Source: Sphingobacterium haloxyli
GTDB lineage: Bacteria; Bacteroidota; Bacteroidia; Sphingobacteriales; Sphingobacteriaceae
Assembly (NCBI RefSeq): GCF_002980525.1
Contig: NZ_PVBQ01000001.1
Span: 496,001-560,000 of the forward strand
Length of the DNA stretch: 64,000 nucleotides
Direction of reading: 5' to 3'
The notes below the pieces were generated by a model, which saw only the letters and a program-made list of their open reading frames with translations, made no database searches and was not told the origin of the DNA. Numbering within the stretch: position 1 is the first letter of the stretch; each line of letters begins with the position of its first letter. Positions 19,420 to 27,392 of the stretch are shown here, in pieces. The translations under genes and the position numbers were made by a program.

Positions 19420-19617
19420 ATGGAAAAATCAAACAAACCCAAAATGAAAGGTGTCGACATTTCAGAAGCAAAACTGACCTATATGCCGCCAACGATCCAA
19501 GTAGTATCAATCGCTATGGAATATTCGATAGCATCTGGATCGGGGAGTATAGGCTCGGGGGCCGTTACTGAAGAATGGAATCAAGGATCTGCTCAGGACA
19601 AAGAACTTAACTGGTAA
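19420..19617 (+). CDS. Small IASGS-motif peptide 2
   Basis: A 65-residue paralogue of the peptide at 17306. After a Lys-rich head it reads KLTYMPPTIQVVSIAMEY, SIASGSGSIGSG, VTEEW and a C-terminal ELNW. No signal peptide. Strongest conservation between the two is the IASGS core and the final tryptophan; the head and the stretch between the two tryptophans vary. Upstream is 220 bases without another gene. It precedes FISUMP lipoprotein 2 by 58 bases, so peptide and lipoprotein are probably cotranscribed. Function unknown. Confidence 0.75.
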   Translation: MEKSNKPKMKGVDISEAKLTYMPPTIQVVSIAMEYSIASGSGSIGSGAVTEEWNQGSAQDKELNW

Positions 19618-19674
19618 TTGTTTTTTAATACTAACACACTTTAAGTCAAGAAAACTTATCAAACCAAAAAATAA

Positions 19675-21234
19675 ATGAAAAAAATACTACATCGGCCAAC
19701 ACTGAAGTTAGCTATCGGTATGGTCATTACCTTTGTATTGTTCACAGGATGTTCAAAGGAAGAAAACACTGTCAATTCGGATAAAGTAGCCAAAGTACAG
19801 GTATTCGTTTCCGGTGTTGAGAACGTAGAAACAGGTGCCCTAAAGGCCTCTTCTGCAAAAAAAGCCACATCAAATAAATCCGCACTCTCCCGTCAGACCG
19901 TAAGTATTCGAATGGATAACGAGTATTACATGCAGGCAACCCTATCCAGAAAACAGAGGACCGACCAAGCATCCGATGTGGCCGGTTTATCTAGGGCAAA
20001 TGTCGCAAAGACCGCAGGCACAACCTTCAAAGCAGCAGCCAATCCACTACCCACAGGTGTTACGTATGGGGTGGTCGTTTATGATGCGGATGGAAATTAC
20101 GTTGACCATACAGATTATACCGTGGGTGGCAGTACGCCAGAACCCTTCGAATTGGTCGCAGATCAATCTTATACATTTATCACCTATTCACTAAACAATT
20201 CGGATCCATTACCCGCCGCGGGAACAGCTCCTTTATCGGCAACAAAAATAGAAGGTATTGCCGGAACAGCAGATCTTCTCTACACCCGAATTGACCAAGT
20301 GGTTACTGGTGGGCAAAACACCTTGAATATCACATTGAAACACCTGTTCAGTGAAATTACGACGGCCATAGATGGAAGCCAAATCGGGTCAATTGAAGTG
20401 GCAGACGATTTTTATTTAGCCCCACATTACGATCAAGCAGATCTGGAATTCACAGACGGAACGCTAACGTACCATAACTTGAGCACAACCGGTTCTGCTG
20501 TTCAACTAGGAGCCGTAGGCAGTACTAGCATTACGTCTTTACCGACAATTGTCGCTACTCCTGCCACGGCAAACGGTGTTCTCAAAATCGGGGCGATCAA
20601 AATTGGAGACGTAATCAAAAACAATGTGGAAATCGGCGGGATCACTATTATTCCTGGTGAGCGATATGATTTAAACATTACCATCAAAAAACACCCACAA
20701 GATATCGGTGGATTAATCTGGGCCGAAGGCGATCTTATTTATGACAGCGGTACAGACGTATACAGCTTCTCGCAAAACCCCGGCGACGGCAATTATTTCC
20801 CATTTGGACATCTATATCCGTACGGAGACGGTCGGGAGTTTGATCGCGCTGCTGCGAACTTAGGTGATCCATGTGCTTTGGTGATGGACGGTAATCAATG
20901 GCGTACTCCGACCAAAGAAGATTTTGATATTTTACGCAGCGAAGACGACATATCGGAGCCCCGCACGATTAACGGCATAAATGGCGCTTGGTACCCCACC
21001 ATCGATGAGGAAGGTCTATTCTTCCCAGAGACAGGTCGCAAAACACCTTCGAATCCCAGCGCCATCGGTCAACCGAGAGAAGGCTGGCGCTGGTCTACAA
21101 CTCCCTTGTGGATTCTATGGGCCGGCACACATCCAGAAACAGGCAATTGGTATAGTGTCGTTTCTAACCGTGATGGTGGGTTCTCAACCGTTGACTGGGG
21201 TATGAAAATCCGCTGTGTCAGAGATTTAAACTAG
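19675..21234 (+). CDS. FISUMP-domain lipoprotein 2
   Basis: A 519-residue paralogue of the lipoprotein at 17554, with lipobox FTGCS (Cys26). The strand-rich N-terminal half contains NITLKHLFSEITTAI, equivalent to the VLEHKLTEVTVVF block of paralogue 1, and IGGLIWAEGDLIYD matching IGGSMWSSGNLTYD there. The FISUMP domain follows with GDPCALVMDGNQWRTPTKED and ends MKIRCVRDLN. Surface exposure is likely because related fimbrillin-type proteins are exported through the lipoprotein pathway; assembly into fibres is not shown by the sequence. Confidence 0.85.
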   Translation: MKKILHRPTLKLAIGMVITFVLFTGCSKEENTVNSDKVAKVQVFVSGVENVETGALKASSAKKATSNKSALSRQTVSIRMDNEYYMQATLSRKQRTDQASDVAGLSRANVAKTAGTTFKAAANPLPTGVTYGVVVYDADGNYVDHTDYTVGGSTPEPFELVADQSYTFITYSLNNSDPLPAAGTAPLSATKIEGIAGTADLLYTRIDQVVTGGQNTLNITLKHLFSEITTAIDGSQIGSIEVADDFYLAPHYDQADLEFTDGTLTYHNLSTTGSAVQLGAVGSTSITSLPTIVATPATANGVLKIGAIKIGDVIKNNVEIGGITIIPGERYDLNITIKKHPQDIGGLIWAEGDLIYDSGTDVYSFSQNPGDGNYFPFGHLYPYGDGREFDRAAANLGDPCALVMDGNQWRTPTKEDFDILRSEDDISEPRTINGINGAWYPTIDEEGLFFPETGRKTPSNPSAIGQPREGWRWSTTPLWILWAGTHPETGNWYSVVSNRDGGFSTVDWGMKIRCVRDLN

Positions 21235-21250
21235 CCGATCACCTACCCTT

Positions 21251-21286
21251 ATCACACGACTTAAAAATGATTTTTAAGTCGGTGAT
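21251..21286 (+). terminator. Hairpin after FISUMP lipoprotein 2
   Basis: ATCAC-a-CGACTTAAAAAT (21251-21268) pairs with ATTTTTAAGTCG-GTGAT (21270-21286), giving a 17-bp stem with almost no loop. A second hairpin (21306-21333, one G-T pair) followed by CTTTTT lies just beyond and is the better terminator. Two tandem hairpins insulate this gene from the regulator downstream. Confidence 0.65.
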
Positions 21287-21382
21287 CGTATGTACTATTG
21301 GTTGCGCTTGGCATGGCCTTGTCCATGTCAAGCTCTTTTTGACTAAATTACCCACTAAAGATAACTCCCCCTATTAAATAAC

Positions 21383-22882
21383 ATGTATTATTTAAGTAGT
21401 ACGTTTAACTATAACTCTCTAAAATATCAGTTATTGTGCCTACTCGCGTTCGTCGTTATCGACGCCAGAGCACAGAACAATACCATCATCGCTAAAATCG
21501 ATTCTCTTTTAGACAAAGCATGGGAGCATCATACTACCATCCAGCTTATACCGTCACTGGAGGAGGCACTGGAAGCACTCGAATTAGCCAACGAACACCA
21601 ATACGATAAAGGTAAAGGCGAAGCTCATTTTATGATAGCGGACGCACTGCTGAATATAGGCTTATTGAAAGAGGGACTGAAACATCTTGACGACATTCAA
21701 AAAACGAGTTATTATAAGCGCAGACCAATTGTTCAGTCTGAAATCTATCGTCTTAGAGCTAAAGCCTATTCCAAACTAGAGTTAGATCAACTAGCGCTTC
21801 GAGAATATCGAGAACAACAGAGATTGTTTGGCTCTTTAGAAGGAGAGACGAAAATAATGTCTTTATTATATCTCTACAGTAACCTGACGTATACATTCAA
21901 GCAAGCGACAGAAATGGACTCTGTCGAAAAATACAGCTTTCTGCAACTGCATTTACTTCATACAGTGGAAAAAAAGGATAAGAATGTTTATCTACAATAC
22001 GTAAACACCTATGACGATCTCGGTTGGCTCTTTACTAAGAAGAAAGACTACGAAAAGGCACAAGCGTATCTCGACAGCGCCCTTATCACAGTGGAAGAGT
22101 ATAATGTACCGGTCTACTTCAATACCTTGATCTTTTTGGGAAAGCTCGAAAAAGAACGAGGAAATTATCAAAAGGCAGCCGCTTATTATCATAAGGCACT
22201 GGCAAATACCCTCCAAATAGGAGACCGAAGTGCCACTCGAAACCAATACAAACGACTATCGGATTTTTATAGGATGTATAATCTTGGCGAGGAAGAAGCA
22301 AATCAATACTTGTTGGCGTACAGCCGGCTGAACGACTCCTTGGAAATGGAGAATAAACAGGCAATCGATACAGCGCTACGCCACATATTAAATGCTAGAG
22401 ATAAAGCCGAAAATAGGAATAGTAATAAATACCGGAGCATCATTATATCCATTTTGATGTTCGCTCTCCTGCTCTCCGTTTATTTTCTTTGGCGAGCTCA
22501 GAGGAATCGCTATGTTCTGAAGGAAAAGGAGGTTGTATTAAGTGAAAAAGAAACACTCAATAAAGCTCTTAGCACAGCTATTCAAGAGAATAAATTTAAC
22601 GATCTCCTAGTCCTTGCTCGCAACAATAGCCCGGAATTTTTGGCGCTATTTACCGAATTATATCCGGAGTTTATTCAAGCGTTAAAAACGATAGATCCCA
22701 AGATTCGGAATACGGAATTAGAGTTTTGTGCGATGGCTTTCCTTAACTTTTCCACAAAAAATATCGCGGAGTATACCTTTGTAACGACCCGAGCGGTACA
22801 AATAAGGAAAAACAGACTACGTAAGAAATTCAATATTCCTTCCGACGTTGATTTCAATACCTGGATGAGGGACAGAGGTTAA
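21383..22882 (+). CDS. TPR - membrane span - HTH regulator
   Basis: A 499-residue protein with an N-terminal signal-like helix ending DARAQ, periplasmic TPR-type helices (about 30-335), one membrane span (about 350-370), a coiled stretch and a cytoplasmic C-terminal helix-turn-helix. The HTH reads FCAMAFLNFSTKNIAEY, then TTRAVQIRKNRLRKKF, which resembles the LuxR/sigma-4 fold. There is no kinase domain, so it should act as a one-component membrane-bound transcription regulator. It follows the two peptide/lipoprotein units and is likely their regulator; this is contextual inference. A 134-residue HTH protein starts 18 bases later. Confidence 0.75.
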   Translation: MYYLSSTFNYNSLKYQLLCLLAFVVIDARAQNNTIIAKIDSLLDKAWEHHTTIQLIPSLEEALEALELANEHQYDKGKGEAHFMIADALLNIGLLKEGLKHLDDIQKTSYYKRRPIVQSEIYRLRAKAYSKLELDQLALREYREQQRLFGSLEGETKIMSLLYLYSNLTYTFKQATEMDSVEKYSFLQLHLLHTVEKKDKNVYLQYVNTYDDLGWLFTKKKDYEKAQAYLDSALITVEEYNVPVYFNTLIFLGKLEKERGNYQKAAAYYHKALANTLQIGDRSATRNQYKRLSDFYRMYNLGEEEANQYLLAYSRLNDSLEMENKQAIDTALRHILNARDKAENRNSNKYRSIIISILMFALLLSVYFLWRAQRNRYVLKEKEVVLSEKETLNKALSTAIQENKFNDLLVLARNNSPEFLALFTELYPEFIQALKTIDPKIRNTELEFCAMAFLNFSTKNIAEYTFVTTRAVQIRKNRLRKKFNIPSDVDFNTWMRDRG

Positions 22883-22900
22883 GAATTTCAAGCTGATCAA

Positions 22901-23305
22901 ATGAAATCTAAACAGGAACTTCAAATAGAAGCCGTTACAGCTATTATTACCGGAGAGCTACTTCTGGAAGAGGCCATGATAAAATATAACGTAAAGGACA
23001 AGCGGACGATGACCGCCTGGATAAAAAAGACCATGCCGTTACTGAAAACGCCGAAAACAGAATCCGAACAGCGTTTGGACATCTTATTTAATACCGTAAG
23101 TGAAACAGCTGAACGATATAATCATGATGGATCTTTAGATATATTAAGAGAAAATTCGCTTTTAAAGAGAATCATAGTCCTACAAGACAAGGTGCGCGAG
23201 CTCGAAGAGAAGAATTCGCTAGTAACCCGCCATAGAGACCTTCTAATGGAAAAGGTATCGTCATTAGAATTACGCATTCAAATACAACAAAAAACGACCA
23301 AGTAA
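22901..23305 (+). CDS. Small HTH/coiled-coil protein (IS3 OrfA-like)
   Basis: A 134-residue protein. Residues about 5-45 read as a helix-turn-helix of the kind seen in IS3-type OrfA proteins (EAVTAIITGELLLEEAM, then YNVKDKRTMTAWIKK). Residues about 80-130 form a coiled coil rich in Leu, Glu and Lys (LQDKVRELEEKNSL). No catalytic transposase gene, no terminal inverted repeats and no second ORF follow, so it is not an obvious IS remnant. Its stop codon abuts the convergent protease gene with no spacer. It could be a domesticated DNA-binding partner of the regulator upstream. Confidence 0.6.
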   Translation: MKSKQELQIEAVTAIITGELLLEEAMIKYNVKDKRTMTAWIKKTMPLLKTPKTESEQRLDILFNTVSETAERYNHDGSLDILRENSLLKRIIVLQDKVRELEEKNSLVTRHRDLLMEKVSSLELRIQIQQKTTK

Positions 23306-24916
23306 TTAGCCACTTTCCGCACCAAAAAATTCTAGGGCTTTTCGCACAAAATTATCATTTCGATTCTTCACTTTGAAATAAGCTTCACGACCAAAATAGA
23401 AACGCCCTACTAAAGCTTCTATATCCGTTTCAATGAGCTCTCTTAATTCGTTTTTCTTACGATCGGAGATTACAAACCCTTCTTCCCGTACAAAGTCAAT
23501 GAACGCGTGAAATTCATTGTCAGGCAAGTGATAACCCTGCAAGAAATTCTCAATAGAATAAGCGGGTGCCTGTTTGGTAAACCGGGTATAGACGAACTGT
23601 TCGATAAAGCTGTACTGTATTAAATCCTGGTAGAATAGGCTCAACGCATTGGAATCCTGTGACACATGGATATCGGGCAGTATCCCCCCTCCGCCATAAA
23701 CCTGTTTTCCCGCCTTTGTTTCATAAGTTTTTCCATGTGTATATAGGGTATCGAGCGCCCATAACCCTTCATACATGTTGTTAAAATCGATCATATTCGA
23801 CCAGTTTGCCATGTATTTCCTTTGTATGCTACGCCCAAGCGGCGTGAAATAACGGGCGATGCTCAAGTTTACCGTGGAACCGTCCGAAAAATCAAATTGC
23901 TCTTGTACAATACCCTTTCCATACGAACGCCTTCCGATAATCGTTCCGCGATCCCAGTCTTGTATAGCACCCGCAACAATTTCGCTCGCCGAAGCTGTAT
24001 TTTCATTAATGAGTATCGCTAATTCGCCCGTAGCGAAATTACCTCCCTGTATACTATCAGAAAAATATTCCCGTCGTTCTTCATGCGCCCCTTCGGTATA
24101 CACGATAAGACGTCTATCTGCGAAAAACTCACTGGCTAACTTAATGGCCATGTGGAAATAACCTCCTCCGTTGTCGCGAAGGTCGAGAACAAGCTTCCGA
24201 GCGCCTTGCTTTTTCAGTCCAATAATGGCTTGTCGGAATTCCTCGGCGGTGTTAATACCGAATCGCCTTACTTTTACGTAACCTATACCCGGTTCAATCA
24301 TATAAACCACATCCAGTGAACTTACTGTAACCTGATCACGCACCACCTTGATCGGTGTATCCATCTCTTCACCATCACGCTTCACGTGAATACTGAGCGA
24401 TGTTCCTCGACGGCCACGAATCAGTTTCTCCACGCTTTCTCTGGAAATATGTATCCCAGCTACCGGCTCATTACCGATCTTCAGCAATCTATCCCCTACT
24501 CGGAAACCGGCTTTATCAGCAGGTCCACCATTAATCAACGATACGATCATCAACGTGTCGTTTAGATTAAAGTACTCCATACCGATACCCTCGAACGTTC
24601 CTTCCAAGATTTCTGTCTGACGTCGTGACTCATTAGGAATTAAATAACTAGAATAGGGGTCTAAATGGGAGATGATATGATTAATGGCCCCATTTTGCAC
24701 CGAATCAATATCTACACTATCGACATAAGTTTCAGCGATAAGGTCCAACAATTGCTGTACTTTCCAAGTATTACTAGAAAACCCGATAGGCACCAAACTG
24801 TTAACTGGTTTATTCCCTTGCTCATCGACATAGTTCTGCCCCAACAGTATGCCCAAGAGCAATACTGCTGCGTAAGTAGCTGCGACAAAAATGTTCCGTT
24901 TAGTACCTTTTTGCAT
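23306..24916 (-). CDS. S41 family C-terminal processing peptidase
   Basis: A 536-residue exported serine protease of the CtpA/Prc type, which trims or degrades envelope proteins from their C-termini. A short N-terminal membrane anchor (residues about 10-28) leads into a helical segment, a PDZ domain (about 95-180, with GGPADKAGFRVGDRLLKI) and the S41 core. The catalytic serine lies in NENTASASEIVAG and the general-base lysine in RRSYGKGIVQEQ. The C-terminal domain of roughly 130 residues is typical for Bacteroidota homologues. The ATG at 24916 is preceded by a good -7 box at 24933-24940. Confidence 0.92.
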   Translation of the reverse strand: MQKGTKRNIFVAATYAAVLLLGILLGQNYVDEQGNKPVNSLVPIGFSSNTWKVQQLLDLIAETYVDSVDIDSVQNGAINHIISHLDPYSSYLIPNESRRQTEILEGTFEGIGMEYFNLNDTLMIVSLINGGPADKAGFRVGDRLLKIGNEPVAGIHISRESVEKLIRGRRGTSLSIHVKRDGEEMDTPIKVVRDQVTVSSLDVVYMIEPGIGYVKVRRFGINTAEEFRQAIIGLKKQGARKLVLDLRDNGGGYFHMAIKLASEFFADRRLIVYTEGAHEERREYFSDSIQGGNFATGELAILINENTASASEIVAGAIQDWDRGTIIGRRSYGKGIVQEQFDFSDGSTVNLSIARYFTPLGRSIQRKYMANWSNMIDFNNMYEGLWALDTLYTHGKTYETKAGKQVYGGGGILPDIHVSQDSNALSLFYQDLIQYSFIEQFVYTRFTKQAPAYSIENFLQGYHLPDNEFHAFIDFVREEGFVISDRKKNELRELIETDIEALVGRFYFGREAYFKVKNRNDNFVRKALEFFGAESG

Positions 24917-24932
24917 GGATAAAATTCGGTTG

Positions 24933-24940
24933 CAAAATTA
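24933..24940 (-). promoter_or_regulatory. -7 promoter box of the S41 peptidase
   Basis: The minus strand reads TAATTTTG, a full TAnnTTTG match, about 16 bases upstream of the ATG at 24916. Confidence 0.55.
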
Positions 24941-25109
24941 AAATAGTTTTCTCAAATATTGCGTGATAAATTAACATGTATGCGAATAATATACGTAGAA
25001 AAAAACGTTTTGTTCACAAGATGTACGTAAAATCTACGTGATATTTTTTTTTCGTCGACTTATTTTTCTATTGCTCTGTGCGTTAACAATTATTTACATC
25101 TCGGTTTTG

Positions 25110-25117
25110 TACCTTTG
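25110..25117 (+). promoter_or_regulatory. -7 promoter box of the conserved gene at 25180
   Basis: TACCTTTG matches TAnnTTTG and lies 62 bases before the TTG start at 25180. The intergenic stretch from 24917 to here otherwise holds short ACGTA-containing repeats near 25000 and no gene. Confidence 0.5.
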
Positions 25118-25179
25118 CTGTTGCTGGCAATGAGCTTCGCGCTTACTGCGGTTAAACGACAACAACTTAAAGATCTGCT

Positions 25180-25749
25180 TTGCACGAGATAGAACCATAT
25201 TATAATTGGCGTGACTATTATATCGCCTCGGAAGACGAAAAATCGCCTTTCTATGGCATGATATATAGTGAATTTGAATTCGACAAACAAATCTATAACT
25301 TTCTGTTGCACCCCCAATGGGACCAGTTCGGTTCGCTCACCCTGTATATAAAAATCCTATATGCCGACTATGACAGGGGATTTGTCGTTATGGAGTTGAT
25401 TGGCGAATGGAACGACACTATTTACAATGATATTATGCTCTTAAAAAGGGAAGTAATCGACATCATGATTGCGGAGGGGATCAACAAGTTTTTACTTATT
25501 GGCGAAAACGTCCTCAACTTTCATAGTTCAGACGACTCCTATTATGAAGAGTGGTTCCAGGACATTGAGGACGGCTGGATTGTAGCCATTAACTTTCGGG
25601 ATCATGTTATCCACGAGTTTCAGACCCAAGGGATTGATTACTACATCCACTTTGGCGGCGATTTCAATAGTTTTCCTTGGCGAACACTAAAACCCAAACA
25701 GCTGTTCCATCATATACAGCAGCATATTAGTAAACGGCTGGGGATGTAA
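25180..25749 (+). CDS. Conserved hypothetical acidic protein with TTG start
   Basis: A 189-residue soluble protein, rich in aromatic and acidic residues (for example YYNWRDYYIASEDE near the start and SSDDSYYEEWFQDIEDGW near residue 115). No signal peptide, membrane span or known catalytic motif. An in-frame TAA at 25168 leaves TTG at 25180 as the first usable start; the nearby ATG at about 25130 is in another frame and stops after 21 codons. The sequence has a strongly protein-like composition and I believe it is a conserved Sphingobacteria family, but I cannot name a function. Confidence 0.65.
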   Translation: MHEIEPYYNWRDYYIASEDEKSPFYGMIYSEFEFDKQIYNFLLHPQWDQFGSLTLYIKILYADYDRGFVVMELIGEWNDTIYNDIMLLKREVIDIMIAEGINKFLLIGENVLNFHSSDDSYYEEWFQDIEDGWIVAINFRDHVIHEFQTQGIDYYIHFGGDFNSFPWRTLKPKQLFHHIQQHISKRLGM

Positions 25750-25779
25750 CTCCCCGCCGATCATATCCGAATCGTTCCC

Positions 25780-26322
25780 TTATCTCCTAAACTTATATCT
25801 TACCGTTCCGCCGACTTTCATAGAATTTGATGTGCCGAATGTTCCTGCTTCCACCTCAATAGCATCTTGGTTCCGCAACGATATCTGGTACCCCGCGCCT
25901 ACGCTTTTATATAAACTATAAGCACTCCCGCCACTACGTTCACCACCATCTGCCGTTTTGAAAGTACCGTTATCATGCCCAGCGCCTAATGCACCGCCAA
26001 GGTAAAAATCACCGATATAATATCTAGCCCCGACATGAAGCGCGTATACCTCGTGGCGTAACGTCTCGTCCCCAAGGCTGGATTCCGTAAAATCTTTTCT
26101 TGTTTGTTCATAATTAAATCCGGCTGTAAACCCGACGTTCTTAAACGGGCGAAACTCATACATTAATCCGCCACCATAGATGGGACCTTTGATATCATAA
26201 TCGTAACCAGCTATTGGTCCGATACTGAAATTATGCTTTTTAGGATGCATAAAAGACTGTGCCTGCACACCCGACAACGTCAGGCCGAAAAGCAGCAATA
26301 AAAATAAGTAGCGTTTGTTCAT
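25780..26322 (-). CDS. Outer membrane beta-barrel protein
   Basis: A 180-residue outer-membrane barrel protein. The signal peptide ends at VQAQS (about residue 23). Eight or so amphipathic strands follow, with IGPIAGYDYDIKGP, LMYEFRPFKNVGFTAGF and the closing GGTVRYKFRR. The size and strand count suit a small OmpA/OmpX-like or porin-family barrel without a periplasmic domain. Its upstream region carries a 53-bp box almost identical to the one before the beta-barrel gene at 29726, so the two are probably co-regulated. Confidence 0.8.
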   Translation of the reverse strand: MNKRYLFLLLLFGLTLSGVQAQSFMHPKKHNFSIGPIAGYDYDIKGPIYGGGLMYEFRPFKNVGFTAGFNYEQTRKDFTESSLGDETLRHEVYALHVGARYYIGDFYLGGALGAGHDNGTFKTADGGERSGGSAYSLYKSVGAGYQISLRNQDAIEVEAGTFGTSNSMKVGGTVRYKFRR

Positions 26323-26394
26323 AATTGAAATATTAAAGTTTTAATAAATTACTGATGCTCACGAAAATAGCCCAAAAACAAAAGGGAACCAGCT

Positions 26395-26447
26395 TCTTTA
26401 ACATTTTTAACTTTTTAATTCTATAAAATGATATTAAAACCATTTAT
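26395..26447 (-). promoter_or_regulatory. 53-bp conserved upstream box, copy 1
   Basis: This stretch matches 30554-30606 at 49 of 53 positions. Read on the minus strand it ends in GTTAAAAATGTTAAAGA, two GTTAAA half-sites separated by AAT. It sits 73 bases upstream of the ATG at 26322. The intervening bases are also alignable with the second copy, including a -7-like TATTTTCG. Confidence 0.6.
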
Positions 26448-26490
26448 TCTCTATTGAAATTAATGCTGCCACAACCGGTTACAGAACTAT

Positions 26491-27387
26491 TTATTCTTTC
26501 GGGATATCTATTATCGGTACCGTAGCACTCGCTTCGTTATAAACTCCAAATACACCAACAGCACCAGGAATATTTGAATAGATCGGGCGGACAGTTTGGT
26601 AAATTGATTCTCCAAAATAACCCAATGCATCCACCTCCTTCCTAAATCTCGCCAGACCAGACGATAGGTATACTAGCCTAACATCCAGGTTGTGGCCAAG
26701 TTCGGTTGACACTTCGTTACTCCGTATCTCCCGGCTGCCTCTAATCTGTACGTTTCTTTGGAGCAAATTTCCACCATCCACATACCGAAATTCTGGAGAT
26801 CGGAAGTAGGCTTCTAAGCCAGACTTAACTGTTGGGACGCCGGCGCCATTCAGTAGGATTGGCAGAATTGAAATCGCTCCCACGCCTTTCTCTGCGGGAG
26901 CCTGCATCAGCGATAGCTCATACCATGCAGGAATATCTATGTCAATGGATGCTTGTGCGTCTTTCATTACAGGTTCCGCCGGCAAATAATCTACTTCTGA
27001 GAATAGACTTTCTTTGGTATCTTCAAATAACAGCTCTAACGCATACGCCATTCCCTGATTTAATTTCAACTGATCAGGAGATATCGAAAAATACCCCGTC
27101 GAGTCAGGATGTGCTGAAAACTGTTGTACACGCCTTTCATCTTCCAGAAGGAATACAGAAAGGTTAGGATGTGTCGGAACCTCACCGGGCTGCCCATGCA
27201 ACGGAAGACTCCATCCAATGGTAGCCTCAGCCCCGGAAATTGGCCCTACCGCTGCTTGGACAACCAATTGAGGCTCGTATTCCGGGAATTCAATAGGAAT
27301 GCTTGTTTTATGATCGGAACAGCCCAACCATACGAACATAGAAGTCCCTACAATCAACCATACCATTACCTTTAAAACACTGTCCAT
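26491..27387 (-). CDS. DUF4249-type lipoprotein
   Basis: A 298-residue lipoprotein with lipobox WLGCS (about residue 23). The N-terminal PEYEPQLVVQAAVGPISG block and the strand-rich body with ATIGWSLPL and RDxYSNIPGAVGVFG-like ending (IYSNIPGAVGVFGVYNEAS) match DUF4249, a family of unknown function found almost only beside TonB-dependent receptors in Bacteroidota. It begins five bases after the TonB receptor's stop. It probably is the surface partner of that receptor, comparable to SusD in position. Confidence 0.8.
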   Translation of the reverse strand: MDSVLKVMVWLIVGTSMFVWLGCSDHKTSIPIEFPEYEPQLVVQAAVGPISGAEATIGWSLPLHGQPGEVPTHPNLSVFLLEDERRVQQFSAHPDSTGYFSISPDQLKLNQGMAYALELLFEDTKESLFSEVDYLPAEPVMKDAQASIDIDIPAWYELSLMQAPAEKGVGAISILPILLNGAGVPTVKSGLEAYFRSPEFRYVDGGNLLQRNVQIRGSREIRSNEVSTELGHNLDVRLVYLSSGLARFRKEVDALGYFGESIYQTVRPIYSNIPGAVGVFGVYNEASATVPIIDIPKE

Positions 27388-27392
27388 AATCC

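Noticed and set aside
17306..19617. IASGS peptides as double-glycine bacteriocin precursors
   Set aside because: There is no GG cleavage site preceded by a typical leader, and no C39 peptidase-type ABC exporter or modifying enzyme in the window.
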